64,000 nucleotides of DNA, from contig NW_019028981.1 in assembly GCF_002105155.1 (NCBI RefSeq), positions 1-64,000 on the forward strand. Reading direction: 5' to 3'. The position numbers and the translations under genes were made by a program. The notes beneath the pieces were generated by a model that worked only from the letters and a program-made list of their open reading frames with translations, was not told the origin of the DNA and ran no database searches. Below are positions 62,905 to 64,000 of the stretch, piece by piece. Source of the DNA: Lobosporangium transversale (Eukaryota > Mortierellomycota > Mortierellomycetes > Mortierellales > Mortierellaceae). The stretch's first letter is position 1, and every line of letters begins with the position of its first letter.

Positions 62905-64000
62905 TTATGACCAGACATCCTCCTCGTAGCGACCACGTGCACGTAACTCCTTGACATAGGTTGTAGCCTTCTCTTCCGTCATCTCACCGCATTCCATAGC
63001 AATGTTGATCAACTTTTGGTTCACTTCACGAGCCATGTTCTTGGCATCTCCACAGACATAGAAGTAGCCTCCCTTGTTGTGGATCAAATCCCAGACAAGT
63101 TCCTTATGTTCTTCCATCTTCTGTTGGACATAGACCTTGGGCAAGCCTGGTTGACGCGACAAAGCCGTGATTATCTGGGCTCCTTCAATATCCTTCATCA
63201 GCTCGGGCCATTCATCCTTGTACATATAATCTTCATCCTCACGACGGCATCCAAAGAACAAAACTGTGGGACCAACTGTTTTACCATTCTTCACATCCTG
63301 TGCACGATCCTGAATAAAACCTCGGAAGGGTGCGACTCCTGTACCGGGACCGACCATGACTACAGGCAGCGAAGCATTACGGGGCAACTTGAAGTTGGAG
63401 TGACGGACATGGACAAGAACCTTGACACCACTCTCACCAATCAGATGCGATCCTTGAGGTCCAGAGATTTCATACTTTGGTTCAATAGCACCACTCTTGT
63501 TGATATGTGCGTGACAATTGTGCAAAAAGTTTGTAGCTAAACCATAGACAGTCTCTTCAGGTGCGACAATAGGCTTATAATCCAAAACAACTGCAGTCAA
63601 GTGAATTGTCGTAGGATGAGCCTTGGGTGATGATGAAATCGAATAGTAACGAGCCTGAAGACGTGGGACTGATTCAATCACCAAATCAAAAGGAATTTCA
63701 ATAGTCTGACCAGGTCCTAGAATTTTCTCCAAAACAGCGCCCAGGCTGCGACGGGCGTCAGCAACGTTGATACGGAAGGCCTCTTTATCAGAACCCCAGA
63801 GAGCAAAAGTCTTGCTTGATTCCTCATTTGGGGCAAAAGGCGTCAATTGACCAATGAAGGCACGCGAAGGGGGAGCAGTGATATCGATATAGTTGCGAAG
63901 AATAGCACGATAGGTTGTAGGGACAGGGAAGGGCAGCTTGGTAGAGGCAGGATCAACATTAGAAACAGTAATGACGGTATCAAGCTTGTTGGTCAAACCC
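62905..64000 (-). CDS. NCP1: NADPH-cytochrome P450 reductase, C-terminal part (5' end outside the window)
   Basis: Transfers electrons from NADPH through FAD and FMN to cytochromes P450, serving sterol synthesis in the ER. Only the FAD/NADPH half is inside the window, about 365 residues in one exon. Visible: the FAD site RLQARYYSISSSPKAHP, the isoalloxazine/FAD loop LVYGLATNFL-like EETVYGLATNFLHNC, the NADPH pyrophosphate loop VMVGPGTGVAPFRGFIQDR, VLFFGCRREDEDYMY, the adenine/ribose site VCGDAKNMAREVNQ, and the terminal YEEDVWS with the aromatic residue that stacks on FAD. All catalytic features (Ser of YSISSS, Cys of FGCR, Asp of CGDAK) are present. The FMN domain and membrane anchor lie beyond the window edge. 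Confidence 0.96.
   Translation of the reverse strand, partial: GLTNKLDTVITVSNVDPASTKLPFPVPTTYRAILRNYIDITAPPSRAFIGQLTPFAPNEESSKTFALWGSDKEAFRINVADARRSLGAVLEKILGPGQTIEIPFDLVIESVPRLQARYYSISSSPKAHPTTIHLTAVVLDYKPIVAPEETVYGLATNFLHNCHAHINKSGAIEPKYEISGPQGSHLIGESGVKVLVHVRHSNFKLPRNASLPVVMVGPGTGVAPFRGFIQDRAQDVKNGKTVGPTVLFFGCRREDEDYMYKDEWPELMKDIEGAQIITALSRQPGLPKVYVQQKMEEHKELVWDLIHNKGGYFYVCGDAKNMAREVNQKLINIAMECGEMTEEKATTYVKELRARGRYEEDVWS

Overview
The window is nuclear DNA of a filamentous fungus, most likely an early-diverging lineage close to Mortierella (Mortierellomycota). The evidence is dense intron-containing genes (GT..AG introns, mostly 50-370 nt with a few of about 600), very abundant A/T homopolymer tracts, proteins with long Gln/Asn/Ser/His/Asp runs, a fungal-type tetraspanin, an ML-domain secreted protein, and a decayed gene resembling the RNI-like families expanded in Mortierellales. 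The placement is inference from gene content; no marker was searched. There is no rRNA or tRNA gene, CRISPR array or bacterial-type operon that I can support.

Layout. 1-13.3 kb: the 3' part of a VPS9-domain Rab GEF, two adjacent six-segment membrane proteins of matching topology, and a reverse-strand type II membrane protein that joins a glycosyltransferase-like domain to an alginate-lyase-like domain. 13.3-16.4 kb: a gene-poor gap. 16.4-26.4 kb: a compact housekeeping block: tetraspanin and inositol-pentakisphosphate 2-kinase on the minus strand, then serine dehydratase, TAF12, a LOG-family phosphoribohydrolase, the copper chaperone ATX1 and cytochrome oxidase subunit COX6 on the plus strand. 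ATX1 and COX6 are functionally related through copper and respiration. 27-32 kb: NOP58 and CDC48 on the minus strand. 33-35.2 kb: a solitary pogo/Tigger-type DDD transposase with an open frame. 35.8-45.8 kb: an unrecognised coiled-coil membrane protein, a secreted Kre9/Knh1-like protein with two domains, a DCUN1/DCN1-family neddylation factor with an ambiguous 5' end, and an NPC2-like ML protein. 45.9-53.9 kb: a decaying zone with a one-base-broken secreted protein gene, orphan open frames and a 3.3-kb RNI-like gene interrupted by five frameshifts. 55.1-64 kb: three minus-strand genes of membrane lipid and ER metabolism: a DDHD phospholipase, a lysophospholipid acyltransferase, and the C-terminal part of NADPH-cytochrome P450 reductase.

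Exon joins were built by hand from GT/AG sites and reading phase. For VPS9, the GT-alginate lyase fusion, tetraspanin, IPK1, serine dehydratase, TAF12, LOG, ATX1, COX6, NOP58, CDC48, the coiled-coil protein, ML and DDHD, every junction closes in phase and the total length is a multiple of three (the window-truncated VPS9 gene aside). The places where this fails (the acyltransferase, the DCUN1 5' end, the 47-kb secreted protein, the RNI-like gene) are reported as findings.
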